Assembly: GCA_946699065.1 (NCBI GenBank)
Contig: CAMPDV010000433.1
Coordinates: 186,001-250,000 of the forward strand
Direction of reading: 5' to 3'
DNA length: 64,000 bases
Source: Loxodes magnus
Lineage: Eukaryota > Ciliophora > Karyorelictea > Loxodida > Loxodidae
Part shown: piece by piece, positions 51,501 through 64,000 of the stretch
How the letters are laid out: each line of letters opens with the position of its first letter
Position numbering within the stretch: the stretch's first letter is position 1
Notes under the pieces: generated by a model
Database searches by the model: none
Told to the model about the DNA's origin: nothing
Seen by the model: the letters and a program-made list of their open reading frames with translations, nothing else
Made by a program: the position numbers and the translations under genes

Positions 51501-54071
51501 ACTTTTGTCACAGTAATCACTAAAACGGGTCTTTAAAAAGCTCTTATTCATAGGAATTTGAGTTCCAGTAGCAAGAGAAAGTAGACTAAAGGCTAATTAA
51601 GAGTTGAAGTCTTCAGGGTTCATAACAATATTTTTATTAGACATAACTAAATAATTGGAAAAGCATTAAACAGCTGCTTATATATCTTAAAGCTTCTCTT
51701 AAGCATTTTCATATTTATTATTGTTTATTCTTATTTTATTCAATAAAACTAGTGCGAAGACTAGATTAAGAGACACATTACTTTCTAAAAATTGCTAATT
51801 TTTAGAAATACGTTTAGAATAAAAAACCATTGGAGTAGGTATAGTTAATCTCCTTTTGGAGTTCCTTTGAACTGTTCTTCTACTAGTATTTCCATGTAAG
51901 GAAATTTCAGAGTTATTCATTGCGAATAAGAACTTTTATAATATTTTAAGCAAGTTCTTTATGATCGTTTCTTAATCATTTGCCCATTAATCAAGTTAGA
52001 AATCTAAAATTTAGTTTAATTTAACATTCTGCTGTTCTTTCAATCAGGACTACTTCTTATTTTTTACTAAGCTCTTCAATATTTCATCCTAAAATTATCC
52101 ATTTGTTATAAAGATTTTTATCCTTTGCTCAGAAACTCCCAAATTTACAAGCTACTGAGTGAATTATTCAAAGTCATTATATTTGAAGTACTATTAATCT
52201 TTCAATTTAAGTTTAATAATAAAGTTCATATCTCCATCATAATAATTCTCAGCAAAAAGCTTCTCTTTATGTTCATTCTCTTTCATCTCATTTAACTGCT
52301 GATATATTATACTAGCTCCAATCTTTACGGATTGAAGATTAAGAGTAGTTACTTTTCTTATTGCCTTTTAACTTTGTTACCTTTACATTTCTATTGATTA
52401 TTTTTTTCAGTTTCTTTTTAATTTTTTCTTAAGGAAATCTTTTAATAGAACTTTGATTTAACTATCAAAAACAGATTGGAGTTCTGTTATTCAATCACTA
52501 ACTAGAATAAAACGCTTATTCCAAATTTAAGGGATTGATTCTTCTTTGCTGTCGAGTAAATTCTGTCACTTTCTTCTTCCTCTTCTTGAATACTTCTTCT
52601 CTAGGTTTCCTTTAGTTTTTGCTATAACTTATTCTTTAGCATTAGCTTTACTTCATTTTCAAAGATTAAGCTTGTTTCATCTAGAATAGAATCAGATTCC
52701 TGTTCGATAATGTTAGGGGAAAAATGCTAACTAGCTATCTAATTAGCTGAACTGATTTTAGCTGAGAAAAAGTCCGCTATTTTATAACTTTGAAGCGATT
52801 TTTTAAAGATCTCCGTTAATCCATTTCTTAAGTTTAGCTTGCTTAAACAAAATCATTATTTCTTTTTATATGTAATTTTAAGTCTTAGTGGCTGTTCCTT
52901 TGTTTAACATATTGTAAAAAATCTCTTTTGAAGTTCGTATTTAATCACTTTTGCTCAAGTTTTTTATGGATTTACCTCGAGGAAATATGCTTAACTTGTC
53001 GACTTCATACCTTGATCCTTCTTTTATATAATTTACATTTTTTAAAAATTTTTTATGCTGAAAAACATTAGATAGATGTGGTTGTTTGCACTTCTAAGTA
53101 CTTGGAGAAGTTTTATACTTCGTAATTTCCATTTTATCAAAATATTCTTTGGCTATTTCTTATTTTATCTTATCAAACGATTTTTTATCATATTCATTTC
53201 TTTTACTCCATTCTTTGCGATCCCGATATTATTAGGTTTTCTAATTTCTATTTATTTTAATTTTTTGTCTTTCTAAGCTAAGTTTATCTTTACTCTCTTT
53301 ACTATAGCTAATTCAAAATTTGTTTGCATCGAAATTTGATACATTTTTATAATCTCATTGTATAAGTTCTAAGATTATTTTCCTTTTTTTCTATCTCTAG
53401 TTAATTCATCAATTTACTGCTTGATATTTATTTCTTAAATTTCTACCTGTTAAGCATTCAGACAGTAAGTTACATTTTTCCAATAACGTTTTTCTCTGAT
53501 GGTATAATTTTAGAAAGTTTCATCTTTGATGTGCAGATTATTATTCCCTTCATTTTATCTCAAAGTTTTATTATAATGCTTCTAGTTAGTTCTTTAAATG
53601 TCAATTAACATTATTCAACTATTCTTTCTTTGAAAGCATTTAACGCTAGTTGCTTGCTGTAAATTATAGATTCTGCTATAATAAAACTAGCTAAATCTTA
53701 ACTATTGATGTAACTGTTGCATTTTATTTTGCTTCCTAGAAAGTTAATTTTTTCTGTAATTAATGTAATTGCTAGTAATTGGAAAATTTATCTATCTTTT
53801 AGATAATCTTGTTTAACGTTGAACTGCTAAATTGTAGATACTTTTACTTTTCCTAAAATTTTTTGTTTATGCAAGATTCTTTTTTTATGTCACAAGGCTA
53901 AATAGATTTTATCTATTTTTACTTTATAAAAATACCTGCTAAGGTTGATGACCTGAAGTATCTCTTTTGAAATTATTATTTACAATTATAAAAAGCGTAA
54001 TGGATATTTCTTGTCTTTCAGTATTCTTTTTCTTCTACTTGATTTGATTATTAAATAATTGAAATATCATA
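48531..54071 (-). pseudogene. Right-arm copy of the RyR/IP3R-like or EF-hand tract
   Basis: Counterpart of 2104..7649, with the same recognisable segments in reverse orientation. It shares some frame changes with the left copy and has its own, such as a shorter A run near 53390 and a lost base near 53235. At its end the left copy has TGA TAA after 'PGKVL' and this copy has TGC TAA after 'PGIVL', which leaves TAA as the common possible stop. Confidence 0.4.
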
Positions 54072-56174
54072 TTCATCACTTTTCTATCCAAAATAAATTG
54101 TTCACTTTAGTTGGTTCTTATTTGCGACTTCTATAGCTGCTGTTTTAGAAAGCTTTTGACTATACACAACTAATTATTTTTTAAATTTAAAAATAATAAA
54201 AATGCTTTCTCTTACTATTAGCTTTATAGTTCATATAATTACCAAAATGTTTTATTTTTAGAACAAATATCATTAATACTTGATGATATAAATATTATGA
54301 GAAAAACCTAAAAAGGTTAGATAGATTTACTTTTTATTTTTAAAAGAGTTCAGAACATTTTTTAAGTATATTTAATATGCTCTTCTTGTCAATTTTTTAA
54401 AAAAGTGAATAAAATACATAAATGCAAAGCTTGTATATTATTTACGAAATAGTAAAAAAATAAAAACTTACTAGCTAACATAATTTCTTAGATATTTACG
54501 CAATATAATTTATAAATAACGAGCTATCTTTCCTTCTTGCTTGGAAAGTATTTATGAAAATTTTAATTTCCATAAGCTTAGCTATCTATTGCTTAGCATA
54601 AACTAACTATCCTATTTATTCTTTTATTATTCCTATATTTCTTTCTAGAGTATTCTATCTCCTAAAATACTCTTCTTGAGTAAAGTATTACTGTAAATAA
54701 AATATCCTTCTTTTAAGTATTTTGCTGTTCTATTATCTACTTTATTAAATATCTTAGTTTGATTTAGTTAAAAATGAATAGCAATATAAGAGTTTAAAGT
54801 CTATAAATATAGATTAGCTATAATTATTTATTTTTAGGTTAATTAATATTCAAAGAGATATTTAAGCTATCATTATCTAAGAGAATAATACTACCTAGTT
54901 AAATCCATTATTCTTTATAACTAGAAGCTAAAGTATCTCACTAATAGAAAAATACTCTAGTAGCTAAATGTTAAGAGTGAAAGTATAAAAGATTATCTGG
55001 AAAGAAACTAAAGAATCCCTTTAAATTTTAACTTTTGCACTTATAAGAAACAGGAATGTATAAATGCCAGGCTCAAGTTAGCTCCTTTGATATTGAAATT
55101 GTTTAGCATCCACAAATTAATTAGAGAAAATCATAACAAAGTTACAAGTAATTTGATAGGAAATTCTGAAAACATTGGAATTGTTTGGGGTAATAACTGG
55201 AAATAAAAAATTAAATACCAGAAACTTTCAAAAGCCAAAACTCAGATCTTTCAAACCTAAAATAATTTTGAATAGAGATAGTAAAATAAAAAGCTTGTAA
55301 AGAGATAAAAGAAACAGTGTTGGCTATCAGTTTAGTTAAATTAGTAAATCTATTCCTTTAAACTCTTATAATAAGCTTTATATTATAATCTTTTAATTTA
55401 CTCAAAAAGATATAATATGCTTCTATATCTATCTTTTAGTAGCTAACAACAATATAATATTTAAATTAAGATGCAAAGAATTAGCTTCTCACTTTAAAAT
55501 TATAATAGTTAAATGTATTTAAGAAACATAAATAATGAGGCTAAAGATTAATTAAAGAAATCTAATAAAAATTATAACTAAAGCATAGTAATAAATAGTA
55601 GAAGGCTATTTAATTAAAACTTTTAATTTACTAGTAATGTTTAGATAATGCTATAGTAATTACTAATTAAACATATGCTTTAATTATAATTAGTCAAGCT
55701 TACTTATTTCACTATAAATTAAAAAATAAAAGATACAATTTAAAAAATTGAAAAATTAGAGAACAGCTTTAATCTCTTATTTACTCTTAGTTCTTCATAA
55801 GCTAACGGAGAAATGGGCTTAACTTCTCTCAACCTAGAACTAATGGCTAAGCCTAAAATATTAAAGAGATAAAAAATCGGATTAGCAAATGAGAGCGATA
55901 ATGACAAAATCTAAAAATAAAAAGCTACTCAGCCTCTAAATAAAAAATATTTATACTTATAGACTTTATCAAAAATACTGGAGATTATTGAAACCAAAAG
56001 AGTAATAAAATTGATTGAGAGAAAACGTATAAACTTTGGCAGAATATCATAGACATAAAATATTAAAAAAAAGCGAAATTAAGCAGTTAGGGATAAATTA
56101 AAGACATTTCTTCTATCAGTACGTATTTCTATTCGAGGAAAGCAAAAAACTTAAGAAAATGAATTTTGGATTTG
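54072..56174. other. Outer flank of the right arm
   Basis: Mirror of 1..2103. A plus-strand coding-like stretch at about 54970..55330 starts 'MLRVKVQKIIWKETKESLQI' and matches the left arm closely. No function can be suggested and the frame is uncertain. The remainder is A/T-rich without recognisable signals. Confidence 0.3.
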
Positions 56175-56919
56175 CTCAATAAAATTTAAAATGCAATAGA
56201 CAATTAAAGGAAAACAAAACATTAATTGCATAACCTTAAAGTAGATTTTCCTTTAACTAGAAAAAATATAAAAAAGCGATTTATGAAAAGAAGCAAGAAA
56301 AATATGGGTAAAATTCTAATAAAGCGCAGATATAAATAAAACTAAATTAGATAATTAATCTAATTTTATCTAAAGCAGGCTTTTATTTTAGATTTTTTAA
56401 TATATCTAAGAAAACACCAAAATTAATTTATCCTTGCCAAAAGAAGATCTTAAAGATACTGGTTTTTGTGTGAAAGTCTTAATAATATTTATCAATAGAA
56501 TTAAAAGGTATAATGAAAGGCAGGTAAATTTGCTCTTATTGAAGTAAATAAAATGTAAATAGATGGTTTAAAAATAAAAAATTCCCAGTTTTATTTATTA
56601 ATTAAAGTTAAAATTAGAGATTTAAATTAACTTAAAGAAAGATTATAAAATTAAATATTATTTTAGCTAATCTCATTATTATAACCACTATTTTATTTAT
56701 AAGCTTAACAATCTTAATTAGTCTAATTATCTTTAATTAGCATTTCAATAAAATATTCCCTTATTATTATTTAGATTCTAGTAATTCATATTGATGGTAT
56801 AATATTCATTAATACCTAATAACAATTTCCTTTGCTAAATTAATAATACTGCTTAATTAAGCAAATAATATTTAATAAGAAAAGCTTTAATCTTAAAATA
56901 AAGTAATTGTATTTATTTC
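56175..56919. other. Junction between the right arm and the next unit copy
   Basis: About 745 A/T-rich bases present only here in the window. The left arm may contain the counterpart beyond base 1. No gene or repeat recognised. Confidence 0.5.
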
Positions 56920-57276
56920 TTCTTAATGCATTTTAATTATCTATTGTTATTTTAGTAAATAGTAAATATTATAAATTTAATATTTTATTCTCTATTTTTA
57001 ATTAAGATAAACCTTTATTTTCAAGAAATTAATTTAAGTAGATAATTTTTTGCCTCTTGCTTTTCTGGCTTTATTCAATCATCTTCCTTTAAGGTAATTA
57101 AAATCTCATTTTGATTGTTAATTGGTTAAACTATCTTGTAAATTCTTAATATCAAGTTTTTAGGTGAATCATAACAAAAAAGATAATATATGAAGGTTGA
57201 TTAGCAATTGGTCTTTATTTATATCATCTGAAAACTAGCAATGCTTTTGCTCAATAAATTAATCATTTATTAATTT

Positions 57277-57663
57277 TTCCCCTTTGGAATCTATCCCAAT
57301 GATATTCTGACTTTTAATTTATACCTCGGATGAAGCTAATCCCGATCAAGAAGTGATGCTTCTGCTGTGAATCCTACCTATATCAGAACAGTCCGAAACT
57401 AAAATTAAAAAAACGGGATTTCTGATAAGCAAAGCGGTAAAAAAAATCCAACTAAGCAAGATTTTCTTAACAAAAATGAAAGCATTCATAAGAGGAAGAA
57501 GATTAAGCAATAATCAAGAACTAACAGGGATTAAGGACTAAAAATCTACTAAAACTCGCAGATGAGAACTCGTTATCTTCCTTTTGCACAAAAAAATTTA
57601 AATAGAGCATGAAACTTGAAGGGCTGAATTCCAGAAAGGGTGAAATTCCCTAATGATGGAGAA
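57277..57663. ncRNA. Candidate structured RNA, R3 copy
   Basis: Second copy of the element at 30850..31237, at the same place relative to the start of its repeat unit. The AATCCCG/CGGGATT pair and the AGAAG/CTTCT hairpin are unchanged. Most differences are single substitutions, while the flanks differ by small insertions and deletions. Confidence 0.3.
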
Positions 57664-60600
57664 ATATTTTATATATAGAATAGTGTAATAATTCTTCTCC
57701 TTTTTCTGTATACTGAAAGCTTTAATTAAAGTATTACATTATATACAAACTACCACCTTAATTTTTAAAGCTTGCTTAATGGTTACATAAAGCAAAAAAA
57801 TTAATAATTCCTCTTCTTTTTAATGAATGCAATACAATATTTTAATAAGTTAAATCTAAGTGGGCTAAATTTAGGTGCATAAGTATCATATATTAAAAGC
57901 TAAGAGAATTTTTATCTTGTTGAATGTTTTCATAATTAGCTTCACTTATTTTTTAACTATTTAATCATGTAATTTTTTTATTGATATGAAGATTTCTTTG
58001 ATAATTTAAAATAAGAGTTAGTTTTATATTACTCGAAAATAAATTTTATTAATTAATAAGAAGTTACTTAAAAATAGTTTTAAAATAAAGGAATTAAGAA
58101 ATAAAAAATATACAAGATGTAGGTTTCTGTGTAGGTTGATATCTCTAAATATCTGAGTAAAAAACTTTAGAATATAAGTTGCGTAAGAATATTAATAAGG
58201 AACAAAAATAAAAATTATATTTAAATACCACAAGCAAATCTAAATATTTTTATACTTTTTAACTAAAAAATTAAATAAATAATTTCTTTAATAAATAAAA
58301 TAATTTAAATCTTTTATGGAAATATATAGTTATACACTCTTAGTTATAAACAAGGAATAATCCTTTTATAAAATTTACAATTAACTATTGATTTCCTTTT
58401 TAGGTGTCTAAGTAATAATTCATATATTACGTCTTTTTGAAGATATTTAAGCATCAAGAAATATACCAAGTGAAATGATAAAGCAGAAGAAATCTAGCTC
58501 TGTATAATTATAGACTATTAAATCTTCATAATATTAAAAATTAATATTATTGCTTACCCTTTAATCTAGACCATCTGGAAGAATAATAGATATGAAAATA
58601 TCTTCTAAAAAGACTTGAACAGACAAAGAAAATTAAAAGCAATAGTAATTTAATTAGTATGAAATAATACAAAAATATTATGAAATATAAGACACTAAGA
58701 TACATTTTAAACTATTGCACTTTTATCAAATAATTGACAATATTCAAATATTAAATTAACTTTAACCATAAAAATATAACTAAGATTCAAAGAAACTAAG
58801 CAAATCTTAAAATTTAAGGTTGATAAACTTAATATCAATAAAGCATTTTAATCAAAGATTAAATAGAATTTTATCTATCAATTCCTAAAATTACTCAAGT
58901 CTATTAAAATGAAAACATTAAAGTTAATTATTTAGTCGATAAAAAGCTAAAATAATAATATTAAAGTATTGTAAATAAATTAGATATTAGATCTATATTT
59001 TAAATAAGATATTCTAATAATATAAAGCCAGGTTAACTTAAACATTCACTTAACTACTTCATTTATAAAAATTACTAAATCAAAACTCATAAATCATTTA
59101 ATTTATTATATCTAAACTTATTTCATTTACTAAATAAGGAATGACACATGAAAAGATAACCTTGCTAACTACAAGAAAGCATCACCAATCATAAGGGCTA
59201 TAGAATCAGTAAAATATGCTACAAAAAGGTTAAATAAGAGTTTGAATGCGAATGAAATCTGACGAGTATTTTATTTGACAAAAACGATCTAACGTTTAAA
59301 AGATATCCAAGATTGGTAAATTGAGAAAATGACTAAAATAAGTTTAAAATATTTCTTCGATATTCCCATGGATGAAGAATAGAAAGCATCTAAAGAGTGA
59401 AATTGAGAAATTATAGTAAAAAAGAGAAAAATATTAAAATATATGAGTTATATTTAAGGATTAAAGAGCTATGAATACATAAAATGTTTATTCGAAAAAG
59501 GGATAAGAGCTCTAATCATTAAAAGAGGAAAACTCAAAATATAGTAAACTTTTTAAATATAGTGATTTAAATTTATTTAACAAATGATTAAGTATTGTGA
59601 CTATGTAAAAGATTTTTTAAATTATTATACTCAACCAACAATTTAAATATATAAATATTTAAGGCGGGAAAGTTAAAATAGTAATTTTAGCTCTTAAGAT
59701 ATAAATTTAGATTTTATATTGATTTAGGTGAAAAGATAGTAAACTTAAGCATCTAATAAAGATAGAATTTCATAAAAGCTAATTTAAATCATAAGACCTA
59801 GAATGTTTAACGGCTAAGTTAAAAATAATTAATGCTTAAATCATTTAGAAACTTATCAAGTTCTATTTCAATTTAAAATTTAAACAGTCAAATACAACTC
59901 ATCTTTTAAGATTTTTAGTTTGGAATACTTTTCTCTTAAAAAATTTGGATAGTTAAAGAGAGTAGCTTCAATAGAGATTCATGAAAAGAAGATAAAAAAT
60001 AAAAGAAAATATAAATATCTTGAAGATAAAGGATAAGAGAATGCATTATTGAAGTAGAGTTAATTACAAAATAGATTAAATTAGAGATAAAAGATAAAAA
60101 TACTGAGATCACTAAGTAAACACTATTTATAAATAAGAAAAATTGATAAAAGCACTGAATCATAGAGTTTAGTAGTAAAAATATTCATAAATTAGAACAT
60201 CTGTATGATACATTTGCGAAAAATATGATGGTTAAAAGGTATCAGTGCCAATCTCGTAAAAAGTAAGAGATTCGAAACTTAAGGTGAAAAAACGTAGGAA
60301 ATTATAGCAAAAAGGCAAAACATATTAATAGAGGGATCTTTTTGAATATCTAAAGGATAAAATAATGATAATAAAGAAAGAAAGATTTAGCAATAGTAAT
60401 TAAGAGAAGAAAAGGAATTATTAAAATAAGTAGAATATAAATTCAATAAACAAAATTTGTAATCGTTTATTTACTATTTATGCTTGAATTATCTAAGAAA
60501 GAATAGGTAAGTCCTCATAAAAGGCCAAAAGCATAATGAGTTAGCATAAAAAATCAGAGCAATTTCACATAATTAAAAGAGAAAAAATCAATAAAAAAAT

Positions 60601-63600
60601 ATCAAAACTTTATAATTAAGGCTAGCATACAAAATGTAAAAGCAAAAACTAGATTATTGTTAGAAAGGAAAAATGTTTTTACACTTGAAGATAGATTAAT
60701 ATTATTCAGCCTTGATTACAAAATATAATAAAATTTACTAAATGTTAGAGGAGCTTAAAAGAAGAGAATGAAGATTATTGAAGCAAAAGATTTGAAGTAT
60801 GTTCTTAAAAATAAAGTCAAAAAGAAATTGATGAAAGCTAATATATCTTTTAAACGTGATATACTTATACATGAAGGGCTTTGAAGGAAAGTTTATTGGT
60901 ATGATAAAATAAAGAATTCTTCAAGCTTATTTAATAAAAATAAATAAATATTAAAGGCGGGAAAGGCTAAAATAAAATTATTCAAAGAAAGCATTGATAA
61001 AGAAGATAAAATAATAATAAAAGAAAACAAATTAAAACATTTAATTAAGAATAATAAGTCTTAATTCATAAATCCATATTATTTCGTTTATTCTATTCAA
61101 GGGTTAAATTAATTATTAATAAGCTTAATTAATTATAAAAGGTAGATTATATTACCTCTCTTTTAAAGAAATCATTAAATAAATTGCTAAAAATTAGTTA
61201 GATCAAGACTTATTAGATGTGTTGATATTTTATCTTGCAAAGAAAAAAAGAAGCATTGATAAGATAGTATATTAGTAAGGTATTAATAGCAAAGGTTGAA
61301 TATGAAAAGAGGAAAAAATGATAATTATTACATAGTTAGTTCAATATTTGCTATTTATAATTTAGCATAAAAAGACCCTATGGCCCATACTCCTATATTC
61401 AGTTGACAATATTGATGCTTATTCAGAAGAACAATTTGGTAATTCGCATGCACTCTCAAAGAGCTAAAAGTTAAAATATTCAATAAAAGGTAATAAATTA
61501 TATAGCAATCAAAGCTTATTAAGAATGATAATCTAGAAAGAATTAGGCCAACTAAAAGGATTATAAATATAAAAGTGAATAGTAAATCATTTCCTTGGAA
61601 CAAAATATTTGAAAGAAAGTTGAAATTACCTAAAATACTAGCATCAGAGCTCTTTATTTACGAAAACTAAGAAAATAATTAAAAAAACTCTTAAAATTAT
61701 ATTAGTTTAAAGTAAGGGTTAAAAGATAGATGTATCAAAGGATAAATAATAATAAAAACATTTGAAGCATTATTAGCAATTATTTAGAAGTATATCTAAG
61801 CTTATCTCTTTTTAAAGTATTATTAAATTATTATTTATAAAAATACTAATTTACTAACGCTTTTTGACATAAATGAGAGGCATCTCATTAATAATAATTT
61901 ATAAATAATAATAGCAATAAAAGGAAAAGTATTTAAGGAATAATCTCAAATAAATAGAATTAAAATTAAGAAATCTAGAAAAAACTAATTTGCTCATTTT
62001 ATCATTAAGCATAAAAAGATATCTTTAGTTATTAAATCTTAGTAATAAACAATCAATACTTTGCATAAACAATAAGATACATCAAACCAACAAGAATCAG
62101 TTTAAATTATCACTTTTTATCTCCCTATCTGAATTTTAGTCATACTTGCAAATCCTATAAATTTGAAAGAGTAGAATCTTATAGAATACCCAAGTTTAGA
62201 TGAGGAATCCTCATCCTATAAGAAAGCAGAAGAAACTAATATTTAAAAAAGAAAGCAGCAAAAAATGCCTATTCAAATATAGACGAAATTGAAACAACAC
62301 CTAGCTTGTAAGTCTTAAAAGATAAAAAAGAAGAGTAAAACTTATAAAACTAAGTTATTTTATAATAAAGCCTATATACTCAGAATCTTAAAAACCATAG
62401 AAAGTACAAAGAGTACCTAACTTAATTGCAAAATTTAAGTAAGTCTTCTTAATTGCAAGAGGCATTTTGACTATTGCTTAAGCAAATAAAAAGAAAATTT
62501 AAAGAATAAACTACTAAATAATATTGATACTCTAGATGAACTAAATTAGTACTGAAGATTCATTTAAAAGAAACAGATGAAAAGATCATCACTATTTTAA
62601 ATGTGTTAAACAAAATCCAGACAAATTATTGACGAAATTTTATATTTGGTTATAAAGGAAATATAGTAAAATTATTCTAATAAAACAAAAAGTTATATAA
62701 GAACAATTTAACATTAATAATAAATATAAAAGGAGTAACTTAGGCGGGAAAATTCAAAGTAATAATATTTAAAAGATGCTAGTATTGAAGAGACAAAATT
62801 TAAATTTTAAAGTTGATATTATAATAATTTAAATAAATTAAGCAACAAACATTAGAGCCAGAAAGATCATGTTAGATTTGCAAAATTAAATGTAAAATAT
62901 GATATGAAAAGATACTAGAAACATGATAAAGAGTTAACTTAACTTCTTACTATAATTATATTTAAAAATAGTAAAATTAAGAGTATTTAATCTTAAAAAC
63001 TGTATTATTAATTAAGATAAAATTAATTTAAATGAAATTTAGTATAATTTATTGTATATATCCATACATAAGAGCAAAGACATCTTATAAAAGATATTTT
63101 AATTTCTCAAAATTACTTTTTTGACTAAATTAACTTGAAAATCTTGCAATAATCTACTTATAGTTAGTATTTCGAAAAAAGCATTTTATATAAAAGGACT
63201 ATCGAGATTGTTTCATAATCTTGCTTCTATCTATTTTTTTTCTTTCTATTGCCCAAATTACTCCATAAAAGAAACTTGATCTTCCTCAATTATGAAGCCA
63301 TCTATATAAACGATAAACAGAGTAAAATAGTGTTTACCTGCTAAGCTTAATTTCTTAAAAATATACAACTTCAAATCTTATTTTCAGGAGCAAAACACTA
63401 CGAATTAAAATCCTTAAGTTCTGTATCAATCATATCTTTAAATAACTGATTCCTTATTTTGCTCTAAACTTCAACTAACTAAATCTTAATGAAGAAAAGA
63501 ATTAAGCATAGTAAAGAGTTAGAGCCTGATACTTATATAAGTACCATTGCTTTAGTTTTTAAATTAACTTAAGCATTTGAGTGAATATGTAAAGCTTTTC

Positions 63601-63760
63601 TCTTCTTCTGCAGTAAGTAGGTAGAAACATTAAAGTTAGAATAAATTAGTGCTAGTTTAGTAATAAAATCAAATAAATAAGCAGTCTACAAGATAAAAAT
63701 TAACTTGAAATATTTTCTTTTATTTATTCATTTACAAATAATAAAACTATATTTCAAATC
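57664..63760. other. R3 copy of the inner arm region, no firm gene
   Basis: Same content as 31240..37330, with GGCGGGAAA blocks at 59663, 60956 and 62743 and a degenerate one near 58937. Short standard-code open stretches (59936..60163, 61355..61603) are copies of those in R2 or the left arm and are not convincing genes. Confidence 0.5.
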
Positions 63761-63779
63761 TTGTTCCTATCTTTCTTGG

Positions 63780-64000
63780 GTAAAGCAGAGAAAAAATCCC
63801 TAGACAAATAATAAATGAAGCAAAAATAATAAGAGTCGCCTTACCCCAATAATAAACACCTCCTGAGATAACAAGAAAAGATTCTAATATACTAATACGA
63901 AAAGAACTTACATCTAAATTTTTTAAAAAGGAAACTACCATTCAACAGCTTGCAATTTAAGTTTCTAATCTCAAGGAATAGATCATAGTACTTAAAAAAG
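63780..64000 (+). CDS. Start of the lysine-rich coiled-coil-like tract, R3 copy, cut by the window
   Basis: Begins like the copy at 37340..38115 and is almost identical to it over the visible part. It is incomplete because the window ends. Confidence 0.3.

Larger units (their letters stand above)
31905..56174. repeat. Right arm of the ~26 kb inverted duplication
   Basis: This is the reverse-complement partner of 1..26036. It is shorter than the left arm mainly because its two protein-repeat arrays have contracted. Its inner end continues without a break into 30480..31904, which the left arm lacks. In the surface-protein gene and in the tract next to it, this arm has indels that are not multiples of three where the left arm reads through, so the right copy looks less well kept. 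Confidence 0.95.
56920..64000. repeat. Direct repeat copy R3, cut by the window end
   Basis: Third copy of the unit, in the same orientation as R2, starting about 745 bases after the right arm's homology with the left arm ends. It runs off the window inside the lysine-rich tract that precedes the surface-protein gene in the other copies. A further copy of that gene would be expected just beyond 64000. Confidence 0.93.

Noticed and set aside
1-64000. Tlr/Polinton-type element as the explanation for the long inverted repeat
   Set aside because: No integrase, protein-primed DNA polymerase, packaging ATPase or capsid-like sequence was recognised, and the arms contain large host-type genes.
1-64000. 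Chromosome breakage sequence, telomere repeats, tRNA, rRNA or CRISPR array
   Set aside because: Looked for the Tetrahymena-type breakage motif, G4T2/CCCTAA-type runs, tRNA boxes and regularly spaced short repeats with unique spacers; none was seen.

Overview
The window is extremely A+T-rich eukaryotic DNA from a ciliate with a heavily reassigned genetic code. The clearest gene, on the minus strand at 12142..19755, is a giant cysteine-rich membrane protein. It stays in one frame for 2538 codons only if TAA and TAG are read as Gln and TGA as Trp. At two codons, one paralogous copy has TGG where the other has TGA, once in each direction. The other in-frame TGA codons mostly fall where an aromatic residue is expected. 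TAA/TAG=Gln with TGA=Trp is known from karyorelicts (Loxodes, Parduczia) and the heterotrich Condylostoma, so such a lineage is suggested. A Tetrahymena-type code with a decayed gene is the main alternative.

Layout. The window is dominated by one duplicated unit of about 26 kb. The left arm (1..~26036) is an inverted copy of the right arm (~31905..~56174). A spacer of about 5.9 kb lies between them. The inner part of the right arm plus its 1.4 kb extension (~30480..~37600) recurs in direct orientation at ~56920..64000, where the window ends. The locus therefore holds two inverted copies and the start of a third, direct copy. The copies differ by point changes, small indels and large changes in tandem-repeat number.

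Genes in the unit, in left-arm order: (a) a plus-strand coding-like tract at 2104..7649 with weak resemblance to RyR/IP3R-type helical domains and an EF-hand-like C-terminus; (b) a plus-strand tract at 8432..~12078, opening with a signal-peptide-like start; (c) convergent with it and about 60 bp away, the giant surface protein (signal peptide, 54-residue beta-helix-type repeats, 84-residue furin-like Cys repeats, several membrane spans, Gln-rich tail); (d) a lysine-rich coiled-coil-like tract at ~19960..20745. The right arm carries the same set in reverse. There the surface gene has fewer repeats and one 2-base frame disruption.

The remainder is non-coding or decayed. It holds a recurring GGCGGGAAA motif block, a possible structured RNA near the unit edge, and coding-like remnants in the central spacer, one perhaps from a MULE-type DNA transposon.

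Caution: when all three stop codons can be sense, almost any frame stays open. Frames outside the repeat-bearing surface gene were chosen by composition only and are much less certain. No tRNA, rRNA, telomere repeat or CRISPR array was recognised.
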